Shown: one piece after another, positions 53,337 to 64,000 of the stretch | Layout of the letters: the number at the start of each line of letters is the position of its first letter | Numbering within the stretch: position 1 is the stretch's first letter | Origin: Diphasiastrum complanatum | Taxonomy: Eukaryota > Streptophyta > Lycopodiopsida > Lycopodiales > Lycopodiaceae | Reading direction: 5' to 3' | NCBI GenBank assembly: GCA_029204225.1 | Contig: CM055098.1 | Span: forward strand, 4,770,107-4,834,106 | Length of the DNA stretch: 64,000 nucleotides | Made by a program: the position numbers and the translations under genes | The notes under the pieces: model-generated | Told to the model about the DNA's origin: nothing | The model's input: only the letters and a program-made list of their open reading frames with translations | Databases searched by the model: none

Positions 53337-54976
53337 ATGCCAGAGCATTTTAAATGCTATACACTAGATGATGTGGTTATCATGTTACCTAAAGCACATC
53401 GTGAACCTGAAGAACACATGCCGGAATCTAGAGAGGTTTACGATGGCCCAGCTAGGATGCAGCCAATGAATCTTGCTAAACCAGGAGAACCGGAAAAGAT
53501 TGTACAAGTGGGATCACAACTTACTCTTGAACAGTATCAAGCACTCCGTTTGTTACTTATTAAGTATCAAGATTGCTTTGCATGGACTTATCAAGATTTG
53601 AAGGGTATTCCGATATCAGTCATTGAACATACCATACCTTTAGTACCTGATGCAGTTCCAAAGGTTACAAAGTTCTATCGCTGTAATTTTAATGTGGCAG
53701 ATCTGATAAAGAAAGAACTTCAGATATTGCTTGACGCCGATTTCATTTATGAGATTGAGCATACATAACGGATTTCACCGATTGTCATTGTTCCTAAGAG
53801 AAATGAGAAATTGCGAATCTGTGTGAAGCTCAAAACATTGAATAAAGTGACATGGAAGGATCACTTTCCGTTACCTTTTACTGAAAGAATTTTGGATCGC
53901 CTTGCTGGAGCGGAAGCTTATAGTTTTCTGGATAGATTTAGTGGTTACAACCAAGTTAAGATTACACCTGCCGATCGCCACAAACTGGGGCACCTATGCT
54001 TACAAAGTAATGTCGTTTGGACTTTGTAATGCACCAAGTTCATTCCAAAGAGTAGATTATTTGCAGACATTCCTTGAAATTTACTTGGACGACTTTGGGA
54101 GTTAATAGTACAGATATAGACCACCTGGATCGATTGGAGAAAGTATTTGAAAGATGCCACAAATATCAGATTTCTCTAAATCTAGAAAAATGCCAGATAT
54201 GGGTTTCGCACGGAATTGTGCTTGGACATGTGATATCAAGATATGGTATTGCCATCGATTATTCTAAGATCAAAGTTATTGTGGAATTGCCACCGCCAGC
54301 AACAATTCGAGGAGTTTATGTGTTTATAGGTCATGCGAACTACTATCGAATTTTTATTATCTTCTTTGCGGATTTAGCAGGACCTATATACAAACTAACT
54401 ATTGTTCCTATTTGGACAGTAGAGGTGCTAGAAGCCTTTGAAAAGTTAAAAAAAGCATTAACTTCAGCACCAATACTGCGTTCTCCAGATTGGACATTAG
54501 AGTTTCATGTTCATACGGATGCCTCAAAGTACGCCATTGGATCAGTTTTGACGCAGCCAGGTGACTATAAGAAGGATTATCCCATACGATTTGCAAGCAA
54601 ACAGCTTACAGATCTAGAGAAGAATTATTCAACAACAGAACGTGAAGCGCTAGCCATGATTTTTTCTGTTCGAAAATTTCGTCACTACCTCATGGAAACA
54701 CACTTTGCATTTTATACGGATCATCAACCGTTACTTTACTTGGTAAACAAGACGTGTAATACTGGACGTATTGCAAGATAGTTATTATTATTGACTGAAT
54801 TTGACTTTCGAATTGTGGTTAGAAAGGGAAAGCAACATTATCTAGCCAATCACGTTTCGCGAATTGAATTCGCACCAGTTAATACTGAAGTGGATGATGA
54901 ACTGCCAGATGTTGCGTTGTTCTATGTTGAAGCAGTACCTAAGTGGGCGGCAGATATTGTTGAGTACCTGTGCTAG
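53337..54976 (+). pseudogene. Gypsy reverse transcriptase and RNase H
   Basis: FAWTYQDLKGIP leads to the RT: ISPIVIVPKRNEKLRICV, LDRFSGYNQVKI, (after a frame shift near 53985) SFGLCNAPSSFQR and the polymerase box IYLDDF. RNase H shows FHVHTDASKYAIGSVL, ASKQLTDLEKNYSTTEREAL and FYTDHQPLLYL. Stops and frame changes: TAA 53766-53768, shifts near 53985 and 54100, TAG about 54780. Confidence 0.87.
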
Positions 54977-56176
54977 GACAACCAAATGACTCCTTGGCAA
55001 AAGTACAGAACAGACAATTGATTCATAAGGCTCAACCTTATCAATTAATTGCAGAACAATTGTACCGTCGTGGACCAGATAATATTTTACGAATATGTGT
55101 TTTACCGCATGAAGTACCAGATTTAATAATGTTTTCACATGATGGCATGAGTGGAGGACACTTCTCTACAGATATTATTGTTCGCAACTTTTTGTAATCC
55201 GGTGTTGGTGGCCTACACTTCATAAGGACACAAAAAATTTTATTCAGCCCTCGACAGAATTATGAACCCTTACATCAGGTTTTATGGCAAACACCGTTTG
55301 AAAAATGGGGACTGGATTATGTTGGTCCTATTCATCCTGCCATGCAAGGATCTCAGGTCCGATACATTATCGTTGCAACTGATTACATGACCAAGTGGGT
55401 TGAAGCCAAAGTTGTCAAAGTGGCTGATGCGAAATCTACGACCAAGTTTCTATATGAAAATATTATAATCAGATTTGGATGTCCGATCAATATTGTCAGT
55501 GACCGGGGTACACACTTTGTTAACCAAACAATAAAGTGTTTACTAAAAGATTTTTTCGTTATACACAGATTTAGTACTCCCTATTATCCCAGAGGGAATG
55601 GCCAAGCTGAATCTTTCAATAAGATTCTCTGCACCATTTTGATAAAGACAGTTGAAACAAGTCGGTCCGATTGGGAACGTAAACTGTATGCAACATTATG
55701 GGCATTCAGAACCGCTTACAAAAATAGTACAAATCAAACACCTTTTCAACTGGTTTATGGTCAAGATGCTGTTATGCCAATTGAATTTTTAATCCCATCT
55801 TTAGGCATAGCAGCAACGGAATGATTAAATGATGATATGTCTTTACAACTCCGTCATGAAGCGTTGCACAAATTATGTGAAAACCGATTGATGGCATTCA
55901 TGCCTTAGCAGTAGAGAAAGCCCGTCGCAAGGCATGGCACGATCGTCGATTGCACAAAAAAGATATGAAAGCAGGAGATTTTGCATTGATGTACAAAACC
56001 AAGCTAATCAAGGGTAAGTTGAAGTTTACCGGTGAAGGCCCGTATAAAGTGAAGAACTCCTGAACTATGGCGTAGTAATTCTTGAGCACTTGGATGGAAA
56101 ACGATTCGATACTCCGGTAAATGACAGCCGATTACGCAAGTTTTGGCGGCCTGCTTCGCCAATTCAGCAAGCCTGA
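54970..56176 (+). pseudogene. Gypsy integrase
   Basis: The zinc-binding N-terminal part is degraded (LPHEVPDL…SHDGMSGGHFS). The core begins WGLDYVGPIHPAMQGSQ and carries IVATDYMTKWVEA, IVSDRGTHFVN and NGQAESFNK, so D, D and E are all present. The C-terminal part after 55824 is frame-shifted (KARRKAWHDRRLHKKDMKAG-like) and ends PASPIQQA at TGA 56174-56176. No chromodomain seen. Confidence 0.85.
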
Positions 56177-56995
56177 TCTCAATATATTTTTAAATTTTAT
56201 TTGTTTTTCAATTTTCTATTTTCAGTATTTAATTTGCTGAGTTTTTTGAAAAAAGATAGTTAAAAAAAAAACAGAAAAAATAAGAAAAGATTGATGAGCA
56301 AAAGTCAGGAAGTCATCAACATAAGAAAAAGGAAGCACAGTATTTTTTTTATGGAAAATGACTTAGAAAATTATTGATTTGGGCAGATTTGGCCAATACA
56401 AGACCAGAAACCTTCGTTGAGCTCTCAGACTGTATATCCCCTTTGATTTATCTAAATTGAGGTGGGCGAAGGTTCCTGACAAGAGAAAATTCAATTTTTT
56501 GAGACAGGCGAATGTTCAGTGATATGCCATTTTGGGAACCTTCGCCGAGCATCATAACCTCATTATCAACCTTTGCAGACCCACTAGATGATCTTAAAAT
56601 GTCAAAATTAGGTTGTCCATAGGTTCAGATTGTGAAAAGAATGCATTTATGACAGTGCCTAGGCGAAGGACCCTCTTGGGCGAAGGTTCACCCTTCGCCA
56701 ACCCTGGAAAACGTTCGCCTGATAGGTTCAGATCCCTAGAAACCTTTGCTCGATTTTTATAGCCTATTTTTACAATACTGCACATGCCTGCAAATTTTTG
56801 TTCAGAACTGATCAGCCAAACTACTATTCAGTGTAATGGACCCACCAAATTCACCTATAAGTTGGCTGAATTCGATTCATTCCTCACTTGTGCTAGCGAA
56901 GCTCTTGCGAATTTTTTTTGCGACCAAAGCCTTCCAAATGTCCTGCATTGCCTTCTGATACACTTTCAGGCATTTATAATTCCTTTCTGATCATC
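56177..56995 (+). other. Non-coding spacer with GGCGAAGGTTC motif cluster
   Basis: Between 56411 and 56750 about ten copies of GGCGAAGG(TTC) or its complement (GAA)CCTTCGCC, some degenerate, occur in both orientations. Opposed copies such as 56678-56690 and 56691-56700 can pair. No ORF. Confidence 0.65.
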
Positions 56996-59878
56996 ATGTC
57001 TTCTACCGATACTCCCTAGTCTCCGCGCTATACTATCCATCGTGATGTCCCATCTGCAACGGACATCATGATTCTTCCTAGCACAAGCATGGTCACTTAG
57101 TGGATGACCCTTGCGGAGCCTCTACTCACTACAATGGGTATTCATGAGAGATCCTTTTCGGGTCATATCAATATGGATTTCATCACTCTTGCCTTCAATA
57201 CGTGGAAGGAAGAGAAATCCAAATTCTATATCACTTTTTAGGGAGCCACACACAAAGTGCGCATCACTGAGGCCGCACTTGCAACTATAGGAATATCATC
57301 TAGTACGCAGGCCTCACCCAATCACAAGCACGCCAAACAGGCCATCAAGCCATTTATTGACCTCACCAACGATCTGCACTGGACCAATGATGGCTACCTT
57401 TTGAAAGCCATCACTGAGCCTTCCATCCACGCAGCTGCCTAGCTATTGAATAATTTTTGATGGTTGGCAATCTCAGGAAAGACCGCATCACATCTCAAAT
57501 CCTTCACAGGATAGTGGATTCTCACACTAAGTTGGCCAAAGCCCCTCTTGAACCATGTAATTGGTTCAAGACTGTTTCTGGTGAGCTCAAACGAGCTATT
57601 AAGGCCAATACTAAGCAGCAGTTCGCTGCTGGCTCTTTATTGTCCCTCTTAGCCGCTTCTCACTTAGAAAACAGAATCCATGGCTTCCACCTGGATTTTG
57701 TGCTTTTGGGTTACAAAGAAGCACCGACAGAATCATCCCATTAGGCCTCAAGCTCTCATAGTCGTCGTCGTCCACACAACGAGACGTAATTCCTGACTCG
57801 CCTTCCGCGTCACGACGTCGCACTAGGCATACCTCGTCAGCTGCACTTCCACCCTCTGCTGTTGTTCGCACTGAACTTCCCATCTCCCTAGCCTCTGATG
57901 CTTCCCTTGCCTCTGCTCCCATATAAGGATAGCCTGTGACCATTGGGCCTACCATTTCCATCACAACTGCCCAGGCCGCCTCACCCTCGCACACCGAAGC
58001 CACCTCACCCAACACATTGTTCTTTATGGATATGTTCGATGATTCCGACCCCCTTGGGGCCACCGAAATCTTTGAAATGCCCCATAGCCTAGCGTCCTTT
58101 GAACCCCAATTCTCTGGAAGAAGATTCGGACATATCCATGAATCTACTGTTGGTGTCGAAGATGCCAGCTAGCAACCTCACACACAAGGTAGCCCAGCCA
58201 CACTTCGGGTCGACACAACCGTAAAATCACCAAAACAGTTCGACGCCACAATGCTTGAAGGGTTTGAAGAGGAGGATATTTTTGAAGAAGAAGAGACCGT
58301 GGCACCTATTCCACGCCTACCAAGGACAGTACCATCAGGTCCTCCTGCTGTTGTCACTGCCACAACCGTCGATTCTGGTGATGCTCTAGGGTTGGTTTCA
58401 AGCCTTGGGCAAGTGATCCAGTCTATGCTGAATAAGAAGAAGGAAATGGAGCACAAGATCTCTGATCTAGGATCCGAAAACACTTTGATCAGCCAGAAAA
58501 TTGTCCAGCTAGATCGAGAGTTGAAGATAGCCAAACAACATGAAGATAAAGTTGAAAGTGAAAAGAAGTTGGCGCAGCAACAAGCTGATCGCTTGGAAAC
58601 CTACATCAGCTCCCTGCAAAATGCCCTAACAACCGCACAAGATCAGGTAGATAAGGCAGTGCAAGATGCCAAGCAACAAGTGCAGCTGCTGAAGGGGCAA
58701 TTACGGATGGCCGAACAAGATCGCACATGGCTTCAAGGTAAATTGGATGTGACCACCCTTGAGCATGATGCCTATCTGCAAACGCAAATACCCGATTATC
58801 CGGTCACACCGACGAAGATTGCGTATTTATTCAAAAAAGTGGAGACCTACAAAGTGGCCCTTCATGGATTCCAAGGCCGCTTTGATAGGTTCAAAGGAGT
58901 AGCTTCAACCGAGTTGGCAAAGGCAAAAGAGACCATCACCGCCTATGAAAAAGCAGCCGCTCAAGTGTTGGAAGTCGGACCACAAATCCCCGTCCCGGTC
59001 ATGCAGCAATTCTCCCCTTCGCGCCAAGAAGCTGTACCAATGGATACAGGGATTGATTTGAGCATGGACCTGAGGGGAGCTCCAGATATAGCAGATCAAC
59101 CGTCAACTATACCGGCAGTACAAGCGGGTCCATCCTTATCAAGGACAAGACCTCTATTCAGCAGGCCCATCAGCGTCGAGGACCAGATCCAGACCTTCTT
59201 AAAGCAACATCCGCATGAGTCCTCGTGTGGTGGATGGGTTTTGAAATTTAAGACCTCCGAGATCGAGGCCGACAAAGAGTTGGACAAAATACTTGCACTG
59301 GGAGAGCAGTCGGCATGGAGAATCACGATTTTGAGAAAACTCCAGAATCAATTAGGAGTTACATCGCCAGCCCTCGCCAGTTGCGGGTAGATCCCTATTA
59401 CGTGCCAATGTCGCGAAGAAATAATTGGAAAGATTTGGGGTCGGCTATGGACAAAATCACCATCCATACGCCCAATTGGCCAACCATCCATCAGCCTTAC
59501 AGCTGGACCATCTCAGTGGATTTCCACCGTGCTTTACAAGCATATCAGAGAGAATATGTCCACTCTCCAGATCCAACGGTGCGACAATCGGCAATGTTTG
59601 CTAAAGATCTAACTCTGTTGGCGTCAGTGGCAACCAAATGGGACGATTGCTTTCCTCCCCTGGCATTCGATCCAAATAAGCCGATGGCCTCAGAGCAAAT
59701 CAAAGATCAGCTGCCGATTGCTCGTCTCTATTTTCGTGAGGCTATGATGAGAGGCTCTTGGGAATCCCGCTTCACCTCATGGACAACCTCCAAATGGATT
59801 GCCGGAGCCCACCGTTGTTTCCTGCCACACAATTTGGATTTCAATACTGCACGCCGCGACTTTATGGAGAAGGTGTAG
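56996..59878 (+). pseudogene. Extra post-integrase coding region with coiled coil, function unknown
   Basis: The path starts at ATG 56996 (MSSTDTP). The N-terminal region (FSGHINMDFITLAFNTWKEE, then KVRITEAALATIGISSSTQA, and 57457-57744 GNLRKDRITSQILHRI) resembles in layout the putative-transposon-protein ORFs of Athila-type elements. Next is an acidic/Ser-Thr-rich stretch. The intact 379-codon frame 58251-59390 has a coiled coil at about residues 65-165 (LNKKKEMEHKISDLGSEN). After a frame slip near 59320-59370, the 187-codon frame 59315-59878 is a compact C-terminal domain (YYVPMSRRNNWKDLG, RLYFREAMMRGSWESRF). Several stops interrupt it. I assign no function. Confidence 0.6.
58251..59390 (+). 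CDS. Coiled-coil protein (middle part of the post-integrase region)
   Basis: 379 codons, open throughout; in frame with 57936-58172 apart from a TAG at 58170-58172. Heptads (KIVQLDRELKIAKQHEDKV, then KKLAQQQADRLETYISSLQN) run for about 100 residues. A middle domain (VTPTKIAYLFKKVETYKVAL) and a C-terminal SVEDQIQTFLKQHPHESS segment follow. Lys/Gln/Glu composition differs from pol. It may be a Gag- or envelope-like accessory structural protein of the element; no signal peptide or membrane segment was seen in this part. Confidence 0.55.
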   Translation: MLEGFEEEDIFEEEETVAPIPRLPRTVPSGPPAVVTATTVDSGDALGLVSSLGQVIQSMLNKKKEMEHKISDLGSENTLISQKIVQLDRELKIAKQHEDKVESEKKLAQQQADRLETYISSLQNALTTAQDQVDKAVQDAKQQVQLLKGQLRMAEQDRTWLQGKLDVTTLEHDAYLQTQIPDYPVTPTKIAYLFKKVETYKVALHGFQGRFDRFKGVASTELAKAKETITAYEKAAAQVLEVGPQIPVPVMQQFSPSRQEAVPMDTGIDLSMDLRGAPDIADQPSTIPAVQAGPSLSRTRPLFSRPISVEDQIQTFLKQHPHESSCGGWVLKFKTSEIEADKELDKILALGEQSAWRITILRKLQNQLGVTSPALASCG

Positions 59879-59964
59879 TATCATTTAATTAAGATTCGGC
59901 GCAAAGCCAATAAAAGTCCCCAATAACTGCATATTGCAAGTGTCGTGAGACCGCCACCAGTTTT

Positions 59965-59976
59965 GGTGGGGGATAC
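59965..59976 (+). other. Polypurine tract
   Basis: GGTGGGGGATAC directly before LTR B (TGTTGGAGGG). Confidence 0.8.
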
Positions 59977-60726
59977 TGTTGGAGGGTTTGCGGATCCCAA
60001 GGCAATCCTAACCCTAGTTAATAAGTGAAAGGAATTTGGCACCCTGCGTGTGTAAGTCCAACCCGATGATCACATAGTTATTTGATTGATTAGTTAAAAG
60101 TTAATAAAGGACTTTAGGCCTTTTTGCGGGACTTTTAATGTCGCAGGGCCTAAATGTCAAGTTAGTGAATAAAGTTGGGTTTCCCTCCAATTTTGATGGT
60201 TCCCACACTTTTTTAAATTTGAATAAAAAGAGAGGCAAGACTGGACCAATAGGATTCAGAGGCCAAGGTCCTCCTCTCTACTATAAAAAGGGACCAACTC
60301 GAGTTGCTGCTGTTCATTTCCTCACTTCAGTAAAGCAGATTGGTTCTCTTTAGAAATAAATTGATGAATGTCCTTGCTCTTCCTCTCTTTTCCTCCATTT
60401 CTCATGCTTCCTTTATATTTGTTAATTGTTGGATTTGATCATTATTGGGATTGCTATTTCTTATGCTTTTGTGAGAGAGAAAGGGAGAGAGAGAAGAATA
60501 AGTTTCTATCATTGTTGTGGATCTAGGGTTAATGGAAGTAGGGTTAATGGATGTAGTGTTAATGCTTAGTATTAATGGATGTTAGTGTTAGATCCTCCAT
60601 TCATGTCAAAATCTGAACTATACTATCACTCTCATGGGAACGAACCTACGCGTGACAACTAAGTCCGTCTCTTTGATACTAGATTGACTAGATCTTGGAT
60701 TCAGGTTAGGCAAGGAAAGAAACCCT
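59977..60726 (+). repeat. Gypsy LTR B (3' LTR, last ~6 bp lost)
   Basis: Complete 5' end TGTTGGAGGGTTTGCGG. It aligns with LTR A to AAAGAAACCC, then diverges where ACTACA is expected. CCAAT at about 60245, TATAAAA at 60282-60288, and a GAGAGA-rich leader. Confidence 0.9.
60282..60288 (+). promoter_or_regulatory. TATA box of the gypsy LTR
   Basis: CTACTATAAAAAGG lies about 35 bp after a CCAAT word and is conserved in all three LTR copies (48850, 50337, 60282). Confidence 0.7.
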
Positions 60727-61015
60727 GGGATTTTAGGTCCGTCGAAGTTTGTGGGCTCAAAAAGAACCCACTAAACTAATTGTTGCTTAATTATGATGTC
60801 GTATGCTTGAAAACATCCTTTGTGTCATGAGGAATGCTACTAGGGCACTAGAAATGGACTACTTTTTGGCATTTTCGAGAAGTAGTCCAGTATCACCGAA
60901 CGGGCTCTGTCTTGCATGTCGTCTGTTCCATCCAATGTTGCATGTCGAGACAAACCCGCATCAACAAATTGGGCTCCAAGCAGTTCAATATGCACAGAGA
61001 AATGCGTTCAAGCCG
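60727..61015. other. No recognisable gene
   Basis: Unassigned sequence between the LTR break and the minisatellite. Confidence 0.4.
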
Positions 61016-61152
61016 GAAACTGCATTTTACCGCAAAGGTCTGCAAAGGATCACATAGGACCGCACAGGGCCGCATAGGACCGCAAAGGACTGCATTTCGC
61101 CGCATTTTGATCGCAAAGGATTGCACAGGACCGCATTTTGACCGCAAAGACA
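61016..61152. repeat. ~10-bp minisatellite (ACCGCAAAGG / GCCGCATTTT)
   Basis: About 13 imperfect decamers built on RCCGCA + (AAGG, TAGG, CAGG or TTTT). Confidence 0.85.
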
Positions 61153-61490
61153 TTGCCACCGCGCATGCTACAAAAGAAGCTATCTGGTAAGACATCTATT
61201 GTGGACATCAATCTTAGTCAGTTACAAGTAACTTCTAGCTTTTGTGACAATCAGAGTACAATTGTTTTATCTGTTAATCTCATCTGTCATTCTTGAAGCA
61301 AGCACATTGAGATAAAGGGTCATTTCGTCAGAGAAAAAGTACTTGAAAGGGAGATTAATCTAATCTTTTGGAGAACAAATCTCATGATGACGGATTTATC
61401 TACCGAAACATTATCATTCGACACAATCATTGTAAGTTTAGCAATATGCTCAACTTAATACCTTTATTTTTATGAGCTCACATTAAGGGA
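61153..61490 (+). pseudogene. Copia RNase H C-terminal fragment
   Basis: Reads IATAHATKEAIW, a stop, then CDNQSTIVLSVN, SKHIEIKGHFVREKVLE and DLSTETLSFD, typical of the last 100 residues of copia pol. The AAGGGAGAG purine tract and an LTR follow. Confidence 0.8.
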
Positions 61491-61493
61491 GAG

Positions 61494-61968
61494 TGTTGGA
61501 TTTCATTTCTTTGATCATTTTGTAATGGAAGTACTCTACAGTTTTACTCGCATTGTCGAGACAATGTCAAAGAATCTGAGACCATCTACAGAAATACACA
61601 TATTGTCGACATAGTGTCGAGCAGATCTAAAATGATTATTCGAGGTTACCAAATAACGACTTCATTAGATTTGGTTATGGAGTCTTATCCATTACATGTT
61701 TCGGGTCCAATTTCGTATCTCCACGTGACACCTACTAGGTGGATGTCGGCGCATTCTGTCAGGGTTGTGCCATCATACAACTATAAATAGATCAATAAAT
61801 TAGTTCATTTATGTTGAAGTTGAATCAGTTCAAGTTTTAGAAGTAATCACTCATCTTCTTCTCCTCTTTCTATATTTCGCCATAAGCATAGATTGATCGC
61901 TAATAAGCTATTGTGTTTACAATTTGTGTATGCATGAAATTTATAGCAAAATTAGATGCACTATTATT
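61494..61968 (+). repeat. Copia LTR
   Basis: Starts TGTTGGATTTCATTTC after the purine tract AAGGGAGAG. It contains GTCGA-rich words and a TATAAATAG at about 61782. A PBS-like GTGCAATCAGAGTAGAC follows at 61971. The right boundary is inferred from that. Confidence 0.6.
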
Positions 61969-61987
61969 ATAGTGCAATCAGAGTAGA

Positions 61988-62695
61988 CAACGAATGTATC
62001 TATCATCATTCAACAATACGACAATTCGACATATGACTTGTCTTGTCTCACTGTTTTCTGTTGATAATTTGCAATGAAACGATCTTTTCCTATCATTCAT
62101 TTTTCGTGAATGATAATAAGTTGTATTTATGATAGTATCAAAATAGTTTGAAGTAAAGGTTAGCTCAAATTGACTCAAATGTGTATGCTAGGTTGAGTTG
62201 ATGGCTAACTCAAATATTGGGTTGAGTCGACAATCAACTTGAATATTGTCGAATCGAGGGTCAATTCAAACATTGTCAAAAAGAGTTCAAATGTCGTGAC
62301 TCTATTTTCAATTTTAGTTCAAAATGTAGGTTTGCATATTGACGCGAATAATAGTGTATTTTTTAAGACTTTTCAGTTTTGATTGTCTTTGATAAACTTG
62401 TTAGAGGTATAATCAGGTAGGCCCTTTGAGGATCAAATTGATGGAGTGAGATTAAACATCAACATTTTTCCAGGTGAGTTTGACCTAAAATGTGTGTTTT
62501 TTCAAAAAATTTAAATGCAAGAACTTTTTTTTCTACTACCATGACAATTCTCTCAAAGTTGATGTGTCTTTTTTAAGTGAGTTTCAGTTGGAAAAAAAAG
62601 TAGTTTTTAAACCTTGAAGTTCAAGATTTTTTAGACCAACAAAGAATAATATAATATTTATAATGTACACATCCCCATCCCAATTTTTTTTCTTT
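61988..62695. other. No recognisable gene; TTGAGTCGACAATCAA-type words
   Basis: 62200-62290 repeats TCGA/TGTC words like other copia LTR interiors here. Nothing else recognised. Confidence 0.4.
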
Positions 62696-62960
<265 letters not shown>

Positions 62961-62962
<2 letters not shown>

Positions 62963-63343
62963 GTGTGCATTTCTCGTTGGTTGTTGAAAGAAGCAAGGCA
63001 CGGCCATCGCCTCTCCCACAAACCTGACACACAAGTTTTGAAGTGCTCAAGTTTGGACCATATATCAACAGTTTTTTGCATCTGCATACGAAATACAACC
63101 TGTCACAGCTCGTTTATGGTGTCCCTTTGTTCACAACAACCTGAATTCTCTAATTGCACACTTTTTTTGCTTCTTGCGAGCTGTCTTGCTCAATATTGGG
63201 CACCCGTTGGAGGTAGCAAGTAGTTTCACCTGCCTGTCAATCGCTACTCCTGCCCTGATTGCTCGCTGATTGGGTAGGGTGGCATCCCTCCAGGTCTGCC
63301 GCTGCTCTCGGCCTATTCCTGTGCTCCTGGCTTGCTCCAGCCA
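62961..63343. other. Spacer after microsatellite
   Basis: No supported coding; possibly the 5' untranslated part of the following remnant. Confidence 0.35.
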
Positions 63344-63709
63344 TGGATATGGAATGGGTCACCACACATCAAAAAGGCAACAAAGAACCAGTGCCTTCAC
63401 CATCACTATCATCGCCATCTTCTATTCCCCTCAAGGATCTTTGTGGCACTTGTAGTGCTCCACCCCTTTCTGGATTGATGACATTCATAAGTAATCTGGA
63501 GGTGGATTTGCTTGCACTCAAGAAATGAGTAAATCTACTTGAAATGGAACATACCACTCTCAAGATGCAAATGGTAGCGTTAAGCACTGCTCCGCCAGTG
63601 AATCCTGATCAAGTCAAAGCACTGGAGGAGAAAATTCAGACCTCGACAAAAAGTTGGGCCGATATGCTCAAAAATACTGAAGCAAAAAGCTATCTTTGTA
63701 ACCATTAAG
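63344..63709 (+). pseudogene. Hypothetical protein remnant with short coiled coil
   Basis: Starts MDMEWVTTHQKGNKEPVPSP; then LKDLCGTCSAPPLS, a TGA at 63526-63528, and in the same frame VNLLEMEHTTLKMQMVALST and KALEEKIQTSTKSWADMLKN up to TAA 63707-63709. The basic/Pro-Ser N terminus followed by a coiled coil ending SWADML is reminiscent of LINE ORF1 proteins, but this is only an impression. Confidence 0.35.
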
Positions 63710-63767
63710 TTATCCGCAGTTTTGGATGTCAATTGTGATGTTAGAAGTAGAATTTGATACATGGTAA

Positions 63768-63985
63768 TTATTATTATTTTTTTAATTTTAATCTCCCAAG
63801 TTAAAAAATATTGCACTCAGTGGTTCATGTAAGCGTATTACATGAGGGTGATGTCACTAATTTGTGCTGAGTGTAACCTAGTTGAGAAATTTATCGCTTA
63901 GTGTACTTTTCAAACTTGAGTTGTACTCCAGAACATAGATTAACGATTGGAAATAGGTTTATCTCTAAGTACTTATTTGATATGA
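63768..63985 (+). repeat. Dispersed repeat, partner of 44545-44740
   Basis: About 85% similar by eye over 190 bp (TTTAATCTCCYAAGTTA… to GGAAATAGGTTTATCTCT). It continues towards the window edge. Confidence 0.75.
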
Positions 63986-64000
63986 AAGTCAGACTAAGGA

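Larger units (their letters stand above)
50082..60726 (+). mobile_element. Athila/Tat-like Ty3/gypsy element with extra 3' coding region
   Basis: LTR A (5'-truncated), PBS, reduced gag, protease, RT, RNase H, integrase, an extra long coding region, polypurine tract and LTR B. Lineage is judged from the PBS type, the DGGS protease and the DCFAWTYQDLKGIP block before RT. Every major domain is interrupted. With LTR C it forms an LTR-internal-LTR-internal-LTR chain, most simply explained by recombination between elements of one family. Confidence 0.85.

Noticed and set aside
57611-58063. 150-codon minus-strand ORF in the gypsy 3' region
   Set aside because: Antisense to the post-integrase coding path, which continues on plus on both sides.

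Overview
This 64 kb window looks like intergenic DNA from a large, repeat-rich plant nuclear genome. The evidence is the density of LTR retrotransposons, with Ty1/copia and Ty3/gypsy pol domains, primer-binding sites (PBS) of the initiator-Met tRNA type (TGGTATCAGAGC) and of the TGGCGCCGT type used by Athila/Tat gypsy elements, long AG/CT microsatellites, and A/T-rich spacers. I see no bacterial, organellar or rRNA/tRNA genes and no intact host gene. The lineage (fern, lycophyte, gymnosperm or other) cannot be fixed from sequence alone.

Layout. 1-5188: a young non-autonomous LTR element carrying one intact Gag-protease ORF and no reverse transcriptase or integrase; the window edge cuts its 5' LTR. 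5189-8036: scraps of copia pol and a copia LTR, then unrecognised sequence. 8037-11160: a decayed intronless gene for an uncharacterised protein with DGMDQ / LDN / GHTHxxID motifs, broken by a near-perfect 40-bp-arm hairpin. 11990-15501: a complete non-coding LTR element on the minus strand (490-bp LTRs, GTAAG target duplication). 16173-22134: a copia element with 252-bp LTRs and an AATGT duplication, in which a 1.7 kb integrase/RT segment is inverted; it sits inside an older minus-strand copia relic. 22135-31299: mostly unrecognised sequence with several diverged tandem repeats.

31300-34105: a non-autonomous LTR element with an 820-bp 5' LTR rich in CACATGTG/CACACGTGTG palindromes and a coiled-coil ORF remnant. 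35760-37080: two unrecognised convergent coding remnants. 37690-48790: a graveyard of copia fragments (an internal deletion derivative, a second partial copy of the 16-22 kb family, a minimal minus-strand element, a nearly full-length decayed pol, and a pol-LTR-gag tandem). 48797-60726: three gypsy LTRs of one Athila/Tat-like family separated by one deleted and one long internal region; the long one has gag, PR, RT, RNase H, IN and an extra 2.9 kb coding region after integrase. 60727-64000: a 10-bp minisatellite, a copia RNase H end with its LTR, a 250-bp CT microsatellite and a short unrecognised coding remnant.

Apart from the Gag-protease ORF, every long reading frame is interrupted. The window records successive insertions, LTR-LTR recombination, internal deletions, one clean inversion and one hairpin-forming inverted duplication.
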